Assembly: GCA_020199775.1 (NCBI GenBank)
Contig: JAIVJZ010000008.1
Location: forward strand, 29,343 to 93,342
DNA: 64,000 bases
Source of the DNA: Acidobacteriota bacterium
GTDB taxonomy: Bacteria; Acidobacteriota; Blastocatellia; Pyrinomonadales; Pyrinomonadaceae
Direction of reading: 5' to 3'
Part shown: one piece after another, positions 18,332-26,184 of the stretch
How the letters are laid out: the number at the start of each line of letters is the position of its first letter
Numbering within the stretch: position 1 is the first letter of the stretch
Position numbers and translations under genes: made by a program
The notes under the pieces: model-generated
What the model was told of the DNA's origin: nothing
Seen by the model: the letters and a program-made list of their open reading frames with translations, nothing else
Databases searched by the model: none

Positions 18332-19720
18332 CTAGCGATCCGGATGCGTCTTGACGCCGTTGCCCACCGTGCCGTACTGCCGGCTTTTGGGTTTGAGGGT
18401 GAATCCCGCGAAGGTGTTACCCTGATAGCGATTGTTGCGGTAGATGTTCGCCGAGTTGCCGAATTCTACCAACTGCCCGTTGCCGCCGACAGCTGTATCG
18501 TGCGTGATCTCATTATCCGTAAACACTCCGCCGACGGTGTCGCCCACTTCAAACGCATAACTGCTGCCGCCCCCGACCCCGCTGTTGATGATCCGGTTAT
18601 TCATCACCTTCGGCCGTGTATGCCCGCCCCCGCTGTGGTAGAACACAAAGGCCGGCCCGCTCGTACCCTGAACGGTGTTGTGAGAGATTTCGATGTCGCT
18701 CGTCTTGCCGGCGAGCGAGATGCCGACGGGCATCCATGACATCTGGGAGTGATGCCCGCCGATCACCGTGTTGCCGCTGATCCTGCTGGGCATCGTCTGT
18801 TGCGCCCCGACCGTGTTCTGGAAGGTGATTCCGTTATTGGAAGTGATGACGCTGTCACGGACATCGATTTGATTGCGTAGAATCTGGATATTGTTGACGC
18901 GGTCGCTCGGAGCATTGGGTTCGATGTCGATCACCTGAGTCGACACTTTATTTGATCTGCCGCTCGTGATGATCCGGTTCTCTTCGATCAGGACGTTCTG
19001 CGCGTTCGCTACCGCAATGTTTTGCGAGCCGACGCCCTTGAACAGATTCTTCCTGAACGTCACGTTCTGGGCAAAGTTGCCGGACGCGCTTGAGCCTCCG
19101 GCCTGCATGCCGATGGTTCTCGTTTCGTTGAGCCAGACATCTTCGATGATACAATCGTGGCAATTACCGAGCGCGATGGTCTGCGGCGTACTATGCACAG
19201 TCCCGGAACTGTGCCCCTGAATCTTGAGAGAGGTGATGCGGACGTTGGACGTGACACCGGCTTTGCCTTCGGCGTAGTCCGTCTTGGTCTGAATCACCGT
19301 CCACGCCAGCGGCGTCGTTACCGAATCGGCCTTCAGAATGTACGACGACTCTTTGATGACGACGTTGTGTCCCGCTCCGGCGACGGTGTTGTTGTTCCCT
19401 AAGATGATTGCTGTTTGCGTGCAACTGTTCTCGTAAACGCCGGGTGAAAATCTAAGAACGCGATTGTCCGAGAGTCGTATTTGTGTGGCGATCATGCCCC
19501 CGCCCGAGACTCGTATCTCCCCCATGCCGTTTCCCAGACGGGCATTACAGGCATTGACTTTTGCGCCGAGGTCAGCGCCGCCGGTGTTATTAACGACGCA
19601 CACGTTGGCGGCGGTCGCCGCGCCGCGCGTTCGCTGTAGTTTGTAGTTGGCCGGAAAAGATAATCCCGACAGGCTCGCCAGCAGTAATGGCAGCAAGATC
19701 AAGTGTTGTGGAATATTCAT
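18332..19720 (-). CDS. Secreted right-handed parallel beta-helix protein (pectate-lyase-like fold)
   Basis: 462 residues on the minus strand. The start at 19720 is preceded by GGAGC, and the first ~25 residues (NIPQHLILLPLLLASLSG) form a signal peptide; earlier in-frame starts would bury it. The rest is repeats of short strands with asparagine ladders (FRKNLFKGVG, IEENRIITSG, ISGNTVIGG, ISHNTVQGT, MNNRIINSG), typical of periplasmic or extracellular polysaccharide lyases and C5-epimerases. No catalytic residues can be assigned. It is one of only two leftward genes in the cluster, with its own promoter region. Confidence 0.85.
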   Translation of the reverse strand: MNIPQHLILLPLLLASLSGLSFPANYKLQRTRGAATAANVCVVNNTGGADLGAKVNACNARLGNGMGEIRVSGGGMIATQIRLSDNRVLRFSPGVYENSCTQTAIILGNNNTVAGAGHNVVIKESSYILKADSVTTPLAWTVIQTKTDYAEGKAGVTSNVRITSLKIQGHSSGTVHSTPQTIALGNCHDCIIEDVWLNETRTIGMQAGGSSASGNFAQNVTFRKNLFKGVGSQNIAVANAQNVLIEENRIITSGRSNKVSTQVIDIEPNAPSDRVNNIQILRNQIDVRDSVITSNNGITFQNTVGAQQTMPSRISGNTVIGGHHSQMSWMPVGISLAGKTSDIEISHNTVQGTSGPAFVFYHSGGGHTRPKVMNNRIINSGVGGGSSYAFEVGDTVGGVFTDNEITHDTAVGGNGQLVEFGNSANIYRNNRYQGNTFAGFTLKPKSRQYGTVGNGVKTHPDR

Positions 19721-19737
19721 CGGGTGCTCCAGTCTAA

Positions 19738-19778
19738 TATTATGTCTCTGCGCGCGGGCGCGTATTATGTCTCTGCGC
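19738..19778. repeat. 16-bp direct repeat upstream of the beta-helix gene
   Basis: TATTATGTCTCTGCGC occurs at 19738-19753 and again at 19763-19778, 25 bp apart start to start, within the 180-bp divergent region between the beta-helix gene and a rightward glycosyltransferase. A two-copy direct repeat in a divergent promoter region could be an operator, but the spacing is not a clean helical multiple. Confidence 0.45.
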
Positions 19779-19900
19779 ACGGGGGCGAGCCCACTTAATC
19801 AGATAACGCGTCGGCCTTACGAGTTGCCAACCTCTAATATCACACTATAATTTCTTCCTCTCAAGGTAAGAGAGCGACTATTTTTCACATCGAAGGTCAA

Positions 19901-20986
19901 ATGAAAGTTTTAGCTCTCGCCTCATACCCGGTTGAAGCGGCGGCGACGCGTTATCGCCTGCATCAATTCATCGCGCCGCTGGCCGAGCGCGGGATCACGC
20001 TGACGATCCACCCGTTTGTCGATTCACAATTGTTCGCGTCGTTATACCGGCGTCAGGAGTGGCCGCGCACGGTGGGCGGTTTACTGCGCTCGGCGGTTCG
20101 CCGGTTGAATGATCTGCGGGAGGCGCGCGGGGCGGACGTGCTGCTCGTGCAGCGCGAGGCGATGATGATCGGGCCGCCGCTCATCGAATGGCTGATCACG
20201 AAGGTCGGCCGCTGTCCGATGGTGCTCGATTTGGACGATGCGACCTACGTGCGGTATCTGAGCCCGACCTACGGGCGTTTGGGCAGCGCGGTGAAGTGGT
20301 TCAGCAAGACCGACGATCTGATCGGTTGGGCGAAGATCGTCACCTGCGGCAATCGCTCCATCGCCAGATACGTGGAGGGCAAGGGCGTGCGCGCCGTGAT
20401 CATCCCCACGGTAGTCGATACGGACACCTTTCACCCGAAGCCGGCCGGCGCGGCCGATGGTGTGCCGGTGCTCGGCTGGATCGGGACGCATTCCACGTAT
20501 CCTTATCTCGAATCTATCTTTCCGGCTTTGCAGCAACTCGCGCGCGCGCATCGCTTTCGCCTCAAGGTGGTCGGGTCGGGACGGGAACATATCAATGTGC
20601 CGGGTGTCGAAGTTGAGAATTTAACTTGGAATCTGGCGCGCGAGGTGACTGATTTTCAATCGCTCGATATTGGCCTCTACCCGATTGTCGCCGACGACTG
20701 GGCGACCGGGAAGTCAGGCTTCAAGGCGATCCAGTATATGTCGGTGGGCGTGCCTTTCGTGGTGACTCCGGTGGGGGAGTGCGCCGAGATCGGGCAGGCG
20801 GGGAACACGCATCTAGCCGCCACCTCGCAGGATGAATGGGCGGCGAGTTTAGAACGTTTATTGTCGGATGCGGCGTTGCGGCAGAGGATGGGACTGGCCG
20901 GACGGCGCTACGCTTTGGAGCATTACACCGTTGCGGCGCAGGCCGACAAATTAAACGCCGCCTTGCGCGCCGCCCTGCGCACGTAA
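19901..20986 (+). CDS. GT4-family glycosyltransferase
   Basis: 361 residues, ATG preceded by GAAGGTC. VLALASYPVEAAATRYRLHQF opens the acceptor domain, LDLDDATYVRYLSPTYG and VVDTDTFHPKP follow, and GWIGTHSTYPYLESI starts the donor domain. SGFKAIQYMSVGVPFVVTPVG is the donor-site E/K region with Q replacing the usual first glutamate. It begins a new rightward run after the leftward beta-helix gene, so it probably has its own promoter in 19721-19900. Confidence 0.88.
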   Translation: MKVLALASYPVEAAATRYRLHQFIAPLAERGITLTIHPFVDSQLFASLYRRQEWPRTVGGLLRSAVRRLNDLREARGADVLLVQREAMMIGPPLIEWLITKVGRCPMVLDLDDATYVRYLSPTYGRLGSAVKWFSKTDDLIGWAKIVTCGNRSIARYVEGKGVRAVIIPTVVDTDTFHPKPAGAADGVPVLGWIGTHSTYPYLESIFPALQQLARAHRFRLKVVGSGREHINVPGVEVENLTWNLAREVTDFQSLDIGLYPIVADDWATGKSGFKAIQYMSVGVPFVVTPVGECAEIGQAGNTHLAATSQDEWAASLERLLSDAALRQRMGLAGRRYALEHYTVAAQADKLNAALRAALRT

Positions 20987-21292
20987 CGGCGTTCTATCGC
21001 GCCGGCCTGCAAATGCCGGAAGCCGCGAGCGTCGGCGGGGAGGGGTGCGTTTGTACTTTGACGGGGAATTCTGGTAACTTCACCAATTCGACAAGCGAAC
21101 TTTCCCAATCAATAATCTCATGCCTAAAATTTTTTAGTGATGAAGACTGCGGTGGAAATCTTGTCTTAATGTAGTCGAATTTACCCCGGCGGCATTTGTT
21201 TAGAACGTGATGTTAACGGAGGCGATGGCGACGCGCTGGTGTTTGGCCTGCGCGGATCATTCGGATGGGACGGACGGGGTTAGATAAATGAT
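20987..21292. other. 306-bp intergenic region without a recognised gene
   Basis: No protein-like frame beyond shadow frames. The middle (about 21060-21200) is visibly AT-richer than its surroundings and lies ahead of the carbamoyltransferase, so a promoter here is plausible. The best -35-like hexamer is TTGACG near 21059 but no convincing -10 follows at 17 bp. Confidence 0.4.
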
Positions 21293-22999
21293 ATGTATAT
21301 ATTAGGACTGACGACGCTCGGTGATTCCGCCGCCACGCTCCTGCGTGACGGCGAGATCGTCGCGGCGGCCGAAGAAGAACGCTTTACAAGAAAAAAACAC
21401 TATAGCGGATTTCCCTATCACGCGATGCAGTATTGCCTCGATGAAGCCGATATTAAGATCGGCGAAGTGGCGCACGTCGGGCTTTACTGGAAGCCGTGGG
21501 TGTTACGTCACAAGGCCATCCAGGCCTTGAAATCGGCGCTCATTTCCCGGGACATGTTCAAGGCGCGGGTTGATCGCGGCGTCGCGCAGGTGGGCGACAG
21601 CTATCTGGGAATGTTCAAGCACCCGCAACGCATCCGCAAGCATTTCGGGCCGAGCAAGTTTCGCTTCCACTTTTTAGAGCATCATCAGTGTCATGCGGCG
21701 AGCGCGTTCTTCGTCTCCGGTTTTGCGCGCTCGGCCATCATCACCTGGGATGGAACCGGCGAGGACACCACCACCCTCTTTTCGCAGGGCGAGGAGAACA
21801 ATCTGCGGGTGCTGAAGCGCATCAAGCTGCCGCATTCGCTCGGGCAGTTTTATTCCGCCGTGACGAATTTCATCGGCTTCGATATGTTCGGCGGGGACGA
21901 GTGGAAAGTGATGGGGTTGGCCGCCTACGGTAAGCCGGTCTATTACGACTTCTTCGCCAATCAGGTGTTGTCGATCAACGGCAACAACGATTTTCACCTG
22001 AATATTCGCGTGCTTGATCATCACCTTGCCAAGCATTATCAATTCGGCGAGGAGATACGCAAATCGCTCGGGCCGCCCCGCCAGCCCGATGAGGAACTGA
22101 CACAGAGACACTGGGATATTGCCGCCAGCGCGCAAAAGGTGCTGGAAGACACGGCGCTGCATCTGGTGCGCGGAATCCACCAGATGACGAATGAAGAAAA
22201 TCTGTGTATGGCGGGCGGCGTCGCTTTCAACTCGGTGATGAACGGCAGGATCATGACCGAGTCGCCCTTCAAAAACTATTTCGTCCAACCGGCGGCGGGC
22301 GACGCCGGGTGCTCGCTCGGCGCGGCCTTGATGGTGCATCACATGCGCCTGAAACAGCCGCGCAAGTTTCAGATGAAGCATGCTTACTATGGCCCCTCTT
22401 TCAGCACGGAAGAGTGTGCGGCCGCGCTCAACGCCGCCAATTTGAAATTCGAGCGACTGGCGGACGAGGAACTGCTGCCGCGCGTGGCCCGCATGATCGC
22501 CGACGGCGCGATCTTCGGGTGGTTTCAAGGGCGGATGGAATTCGGCCCGCGCGCGCTCGGCAATCGCAGCTTTATCGCCGACCCGCGCCGCGAGGACATG
22601 CGCGAATTGCTCAACAGAAAAGTGAAACTCCGTGAATGGTTTCGCCCGCTCGCCCCCTCGATGAAAGAGGAGGTCAGCGCAGAGATGTTCGGCCGGCCAC
22701 ACCATGATCCGTTTATGATCACGGTCTTGCACGTCCTCGAAGAACAGCAAAAGCGCATTCCTTCGGTCGTGCATGTGGACGGCACGGCGCGCCCGCAGAC
22801 GGTCAGCCGCGCCACCAACCCGCGCTACTGGCAACTGATCGACGAGTTCGCACGACTTACCGGCGTCCCCATGTTGCTGAACACTTCTTTCAACATTCAA
22901 GAACCTATCGTGTGCAGTCCTCAGGACGCGATCAATACGTTTAAGGGCGCAAACTTCGACGGATTGGTTCTGGAGAACCTTCTGGTCTTGCGCTCCTGA
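21293..22999 (+). CDS. NodU/CmcH-family carbamoyltransferase
   Basis: 568 residues. The N-terminal ILGLTTLGDSAATLL, EEERFTRKKHYSGFP and FLEHHQCHAASAF (metal-binding histidines) belong to the Kae1-like domain. GDEWKVMGLAAYG, GDAGCSLGAAL and the C-terminal GPRALGNRSFIADPR and LNTSFNIQEPIVCSP belong to the YrdC-like C-terminal domain. The family transfers carbamoyl from carbamoyl phosphate, through carbamoyl-AMP, to a sugar hydroxyl. It probably 3-O- or 6-O-carbamoylates a residue of the polysaccharide. Confidence 0.93.
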   Translation: MYILGLTTLGDSAATLLRDGEIVAAAEEERFTRKKHYSGFPYHAMQYCLDEADIKIGEVAHVGLYWKPWVLRHKAIQALKSALISRDMFKARVDRGVAQVGDSYLGMFKHPQRIRKHFGPSKFRFHFLEHHQCHAASAFFVSGFARSAIITWDGTGEDTTTLFSQGEENNLRVLKRIKLPHSLGQFYSAVTNFIGFDMFGGDEWKVMGLAAYGKPVYYDFFANQVLSINGNNDFHLNIRVLDHHLAKHYQFGEEIRKSLGPPRQPDEELTQRHWDIAASAQKVLEDTALHLVRGIHQMTNEENLCMAGGVAFNSVMNGRIMTESPFKNYFVQPAAGDAGCSLGAALMVHHMRLKQPRKFQMKHAYYGPSFSTEECAAALNAANLKFERLADEELLPRVARMIADGAIFGWFQGRMEFGPRALGNRSFIADPRREDMRELLNRKVKLREWFRPLAPSMKEEVSAEMFGRPHHDPFMITVLHVLEEQQKRIPSVVHVDGTARPQTVSRATNPRYWQLIDEFARLTGVPMLLNTSFNIQEPIVCSPQDAINTFKGANFDGLVLENLLVLRS

Positions 23000-23072
23000 G
23001 AGCCTGGCTGCCGGGCGGTGCGCTTCTCTACCCGGAGAGATTGAACCTGCCGCCGGTTGTCGTCTCTGATCT

Positions 23073-24485
23073 ATGAATGCTGTTCTCGCCATTTTAGTTT
23101 TACTTGTGGGAGGCCTTGTCGTCGTCTCCAGCCCGCAGCACGGCCCGGCGGCGTTGGTTTTTTGCATTCTCCTGTCGCTGGCGTCCGGCCAGTTAATTCA
23201 ACGGGTTGAGAGCCACCGACGATTCTTGTTGCAGTTGTTCGTGATCGGCCTGCTCATCAGGATGCTGGTCGGCACCTTGATCTTTGTTTACGATCTCCAG
23301 GAGTTCTTCGGGGGCGATGCGCTCGCCTATGACCAGCAAGGTTTTGAACTGCTGCGCTACTGGCAGGGGCGCGGGGCGCAGGTGGTTGATGAGAACAATG
23401 TCGTCGTGTGGGGCATGCCCTATCTCATCGCGGGCATTTACGCCATCGTCGGACGCAATATGCTGGCCGTGCAATTCTTTAATGCCGTCTGCGGAGCGGG
23501 AACGACGGTCGTTATTTTTCTTTGCGCCCAGCATATTTTCCAGAACCAGCGCGTGGCACGTTATACCGCATGGCTGGTGGCGTTGTATCCGTCGCTGGTG
23601 CTGTGGTCGTCGCAGGGTTTGAAGGACGCGCCAATCGTGTTTCTGCTGGCCTTAGCCATGCTGGCGACGCTCAAACTCGGCGAACGCTTCAGCGCCAAGT
23701 ATTTGGTCGTCTTGACCGGCGCGATGCTGGCCGTGCTGAGTTTGCGTTTCTATATCTTTTATATGATCGCGGCGGCAATCGGCGGGTCTTTCGTCGTCGG
23801 GATGAAGAAGGTTACGGGAAGCAATCTGGCTAGGCAGATTCTAATACTGACCGCGATGGGGCTGGCGATGACTTACCTCGGCGTGCTGCGCACGGCGGGC
23901 GCCCAACTTTCCACTTTCGGAAATCTTGAAGCCGTCAACCGCAGTCGGGGCGACCTCGTTCTATCGGCGCAATCGAGCTTCGGCAAGGAGGTGGACGTTT
24001 CGACGACGAGAGGTGCGTTGAGCGCCATCCCGCTCGGCATCGTCTATCTGTTGTTCGCCCCCTTTCCCTGGCAGTTGGCGAACTTGCGCCAGAGCCTCAC
24101 GCTGCCCGAGATGCTGGTGTGGTGGGGGTGCTTCCCGCTGCTGGTCTTGGGGCTGGGGTTCACGTTGAAGTACCGGCTGCGGCAGTCGTTGCCGATTCTG
24201 TTGTTCACCACGATGTTGACGCTGGCCTACTCGATCTTTCAGGGGAACGTGGGGACGGCTTATCGGCAGCGGTCGCAGTTGCTGGTCTTCTACTTCATCT
24301 TCGTGGCGGTGGGCTACGTCCTGCTCAAGGAGCGCCGGGAAGAACGACAGCGGCAGGTGGCCGCCACTAAAAAACGGCTCTTGGAAGTAGCAGAGGCAGA
24401 CCGTGTTTACAAGAAGTGGAAGCGGAATAAAGAGCGGGAACTGGAAGAAGTTGCCGCCAGCCTGACGAAGAAGTTGGGCTTTTGA
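23073..24485 (+). CDS. Polytopic membrane protein A, GT-C/GT39-like, tandem paralogue
   Basis: 470 residues, about ten hydrophobic segments. The first loop has FFGGDALAYDQQG, then WGMPYLIAGIYAIVGRN and ALYPSLVLWSSQGLKDAPIVF. This loop-1 acidic motif plus the gene-like alternation of helices resembles lipid-linked sugar transferases of the GT39/GT-C type, but I cannot see a full family signature; an unusual Wzy-type polymerase is the main alternative. A charged, coiled-coil-like C-terminal tail (KKRLLEVAEADRVYKKW) distinguishes it from paralogue B. Parts of it are nearly identical at DNA level to the next gene. Confidence 0.75.
   Translation: MNAVLAILVLLVGGLVVVSSPQHGPAALVFCILLSLASGQLIQRVESHRRFLLQLFVIGLLIRMLVGTLIFVYDLQEFFGGDALAYDQQGFELLRYWQGRGAQVVDENNVVVWGMPYLIAGIYAIVGRNMLAVQFFNAVCGAGTTVVIFLCAQHIFQNQRVARYTAWLVALYPSLVLWSSQGLKDAPIVFLLALAMLATLKLGERFSAKYLVVLTGAMLAVLSLRFYIFYMIAAAIGGSFVVGMKKVTGSNLARQILILTAMGLAMTYLGVLRTAGAQLSTFGNLEAVNRSRGDLVLSAQSSFGKEVDVSTTRGALSAIPLGIVYLLFAPFPWQLANLRQSLTLPEMLVWWGCFPLLVLGLGFTLKYRLRQSLPILLFTTMLTLAYSIFQGNVGTAYRQRSQLLVFYFIFVAVGYVLLKERREERQRQVAATKKRLLEVAEADRVYKKWKRNKERELEEVAASLTKKLGF
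23586..23693. repeat. Duplicated block 1 (copy at 25337-25444)
   Basis: 108 bp identical by eye to 25337-25444, offset exactly 1751 bp, inside the two tandem membrane-protein genes. The sequence on both sides diverges abruptly. Confidence 0.9.
23997..24357. repeat. Duplicated block 3 (copy at 25748-26108)
   Basis: 361 bp matching 25748-26108 at the same 1751-bp offset, with five differences by eye, all synonymous. A shorter identical 35-bp block lies at 23913-23947 / 25664-25698. The segments between the blocks are clearly diverged although they remain in register. Confidence 0.9.
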
Positions 24486-24817
24486 GATTGGTTAACGGAT
24501 TTCACCGAGCCGCTCCGCCGGGAGGGCCGGAACTCTCGGCACGCATGACGAGCGCGGCGTCTGCCCGAGGCCGCAACTCGATCAATCACCGGCCGGGTGG
24601 TTGGCGCGCCACAGTCCGGGTAAGCAAATCAAGTTAGGGATCAATGTTGAGAGCGACGGACGCGGGGAGTCGCGGAAAGCCGGAAGCTGAGACGCTTTTC
24701 TTACCTGACGCAGGACGCATGGCGAAACTCACCTCGATATTTCTCTCTCCTCCGGCAACGAGAAGTGTTCTCGAAGCCGGATCGAAAGCCGGTATTTAAC
24801 AGACTGTCGTATTTAGC
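24486..24817. other. 332-bp intergenic region without a recognised gene
   Basis: Lies between the two paralogous membrane-protein genes. No protein-like frame, tRNA or repeat is seen. It differs from the 73-bp spacer upstream of paralogue A, so it is not a simple copy of that boundary. Confidence 0.45.
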
Positions 24818-26182
24818 ATGAACGGTTTTATTGCCACCACCTTGTTAGCGATGTTCGTCGCGATCCCATTTGTCGTGCCCGTACACGGCGGCCCGGCCGT
24901 ACTTGCCGGCACTGTCTTTGCGCTGGTGGCAATGCTCTTTATTAAAAATGTGGGCGCCAACAGAGAGATTTTGTTTCATCTCTTCATGGTCAGCCTGCTT
25001 TTGCGCGTGCTGGTCGGAACCGCCATTTTCATGTTCAGATTGCAGGACTTTTTTGGCGGCGACGCGATCACATATGACCAGCAGGGGTATTTGCTGACGC
25101 AAATCTGGCAGGGCAATGCCAGCGAGACCGCGCTCTTTCTGGAAAATCCCGGTGGGTTCTGGGGCATGCCTTACTTTGTCGCGGGAATCTACACGGTGAT
25201 CGGGCGCAATATGTTGGCCGTGCAATATGCCAATGCTGTGTTCGGTGCGGCCACCGTGCCGTTGATGTATCTGAGCGCGGAACACCTTTTCAATAACCGG
25301 AAGGTTGCGCGGATGGCGGCAATGTGTGTGGCGTTCTATCCGTCGCTGGTGCTGTGGTCGTCGCAGGGTTTGAAGGACGCGCCAATCGTGTTTCTGCTGG
25401 CCTTAGCCATGCTGGCGACGCTCAAACTCGGCGAACGCTTCAGCACGAAGTACCTACTGGTACTGCTCGGCGCAATGCTCGGACTGCTCAGTTTGAGGTT
25501 TTATATTTTCTACATGGTCACGGTCACGGTCGGGAGCGCATTTATCATCGGCATGCGACAGGGGAGCACGGCGAGCATCGCGCGCAGATTTATCGTCGTT
25601 ATTAGTATCGGGTTGGCGCTGACTTATATCGGCGTGCTGCGCACGGCCAGCGTGCAGTTTGAGACTTTCGGAAATCTTGAAGCCGTCAACCGCAGTCGTC
25701 TCGATCTGGCGAAGAGCGCCGATTCGGGTTTTGGGCAAGAGGTCGATGTTTCGACGACGAGAGGTGCGTTGAGCGCCATCCCGCTCGGCATCGTCTATCT
25801 GTTGTTCGCCCCCTTTCCCTGGCAGTTGGCGAACTTGCGCCAGAGCCTTACGCTACCCGAGATGCTGGTGTGGTGGGGGTGCTTCCCGCTGCTGGTCTTG
25901 GGGCTGGGGTTCACGTTGAAGTACCGGCTGCGGCAGTCATTGCCGATTCTGTTGTTCACCACGATGTTGACGCTGGCCTACTCGATCTTTCAGGGGAACG
26001 TGGGGACGGCGTACCGGCAGCGGTCGCAGTTGCTGGTCTTCTACTTCATCTTCGTGGCGGTGGGCTACGTCCTGCTCAAGGAGCGCCGGGAAGAACGACA
26101 GCGGCAGGCTATGACGGCGCGCGGGATGGTGGTGGGTGGCCGCCGCCCCCAGCAGGCGGCGAACATGGTGAAGAGGGCCTAA
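24818..26182 (+). CDS. Polytopic membrane protein B, GT-C/GT39-like, tandem paralogue
   Basis: 454 residues with the same layout as paralogue A: FFGGDAITYDQQG in the first loop, WGMPYFVAGIYTVIGRN, then the shared YPSLVLWSSQGLKDAPIVF and an identical C-terminal ~120 residues (VSTTRGALSAIPLG through KERREERQRQ). The extreme C-terminus is different and short (MTARGMVVGGRRPQQ). The N-terminal third is only moderately similar to A. Same functional uncertainty as A: membrane glycosyltransferase or polymerase. It is 2 bp from asparagine synthase 1. Confidence 0.75.
   Translation: MNGFIATTLLAMFVAIPFVVPVHGGPAVLAGTVFALVAMLFIKNVGANREILFHLFMVSLLLRVLVGTAIFMFRLQDFFGGDAITYDQQGYLLTQIWQGNASETALFLENPGGFWGMPYFVAGIYTVIGRNMLAVQYANAVFGAATVPLMYLSAEHLFNNRKVARMAAMCVAFYPSLVLWSSQGLKDAPIVFLLALAMLATLKLGERFSTKYLLVLLGAMLGLLSLRFYIFYMVTVTVGSAFIIGMRQGSTASIARRFIVVISIGLALTYIGVLRTASVQFETFGNLEAVNRSRLDLAKSADSGFGQEVDVSTTRGALSAIPLGIVYLLFAPFPWQLANLRQSLTLPEMLVWWGCFPLLVLGLGFTLKYRLRQSLPILLFTTMLTLAYSIFQGNVGTAYRQRSQLLVFYFIFVAVGYVLLKERREERQRQAMTARGMVVGGRRPQQAANMVKRA
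25337..25444. repeat. Duplicated block 1, second copy
   Basis: Identical by eye to 23586-23693 (108 bp). Confidence 0.9.
25748..26108. repeat. Duplicated block 3, second copy
   Basis: Matches 23997-24357 with five synonymous differences; encodes the shared C-terminal membrane region. Confidence 0.9.
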
Positions 26183-26184
26183 AT

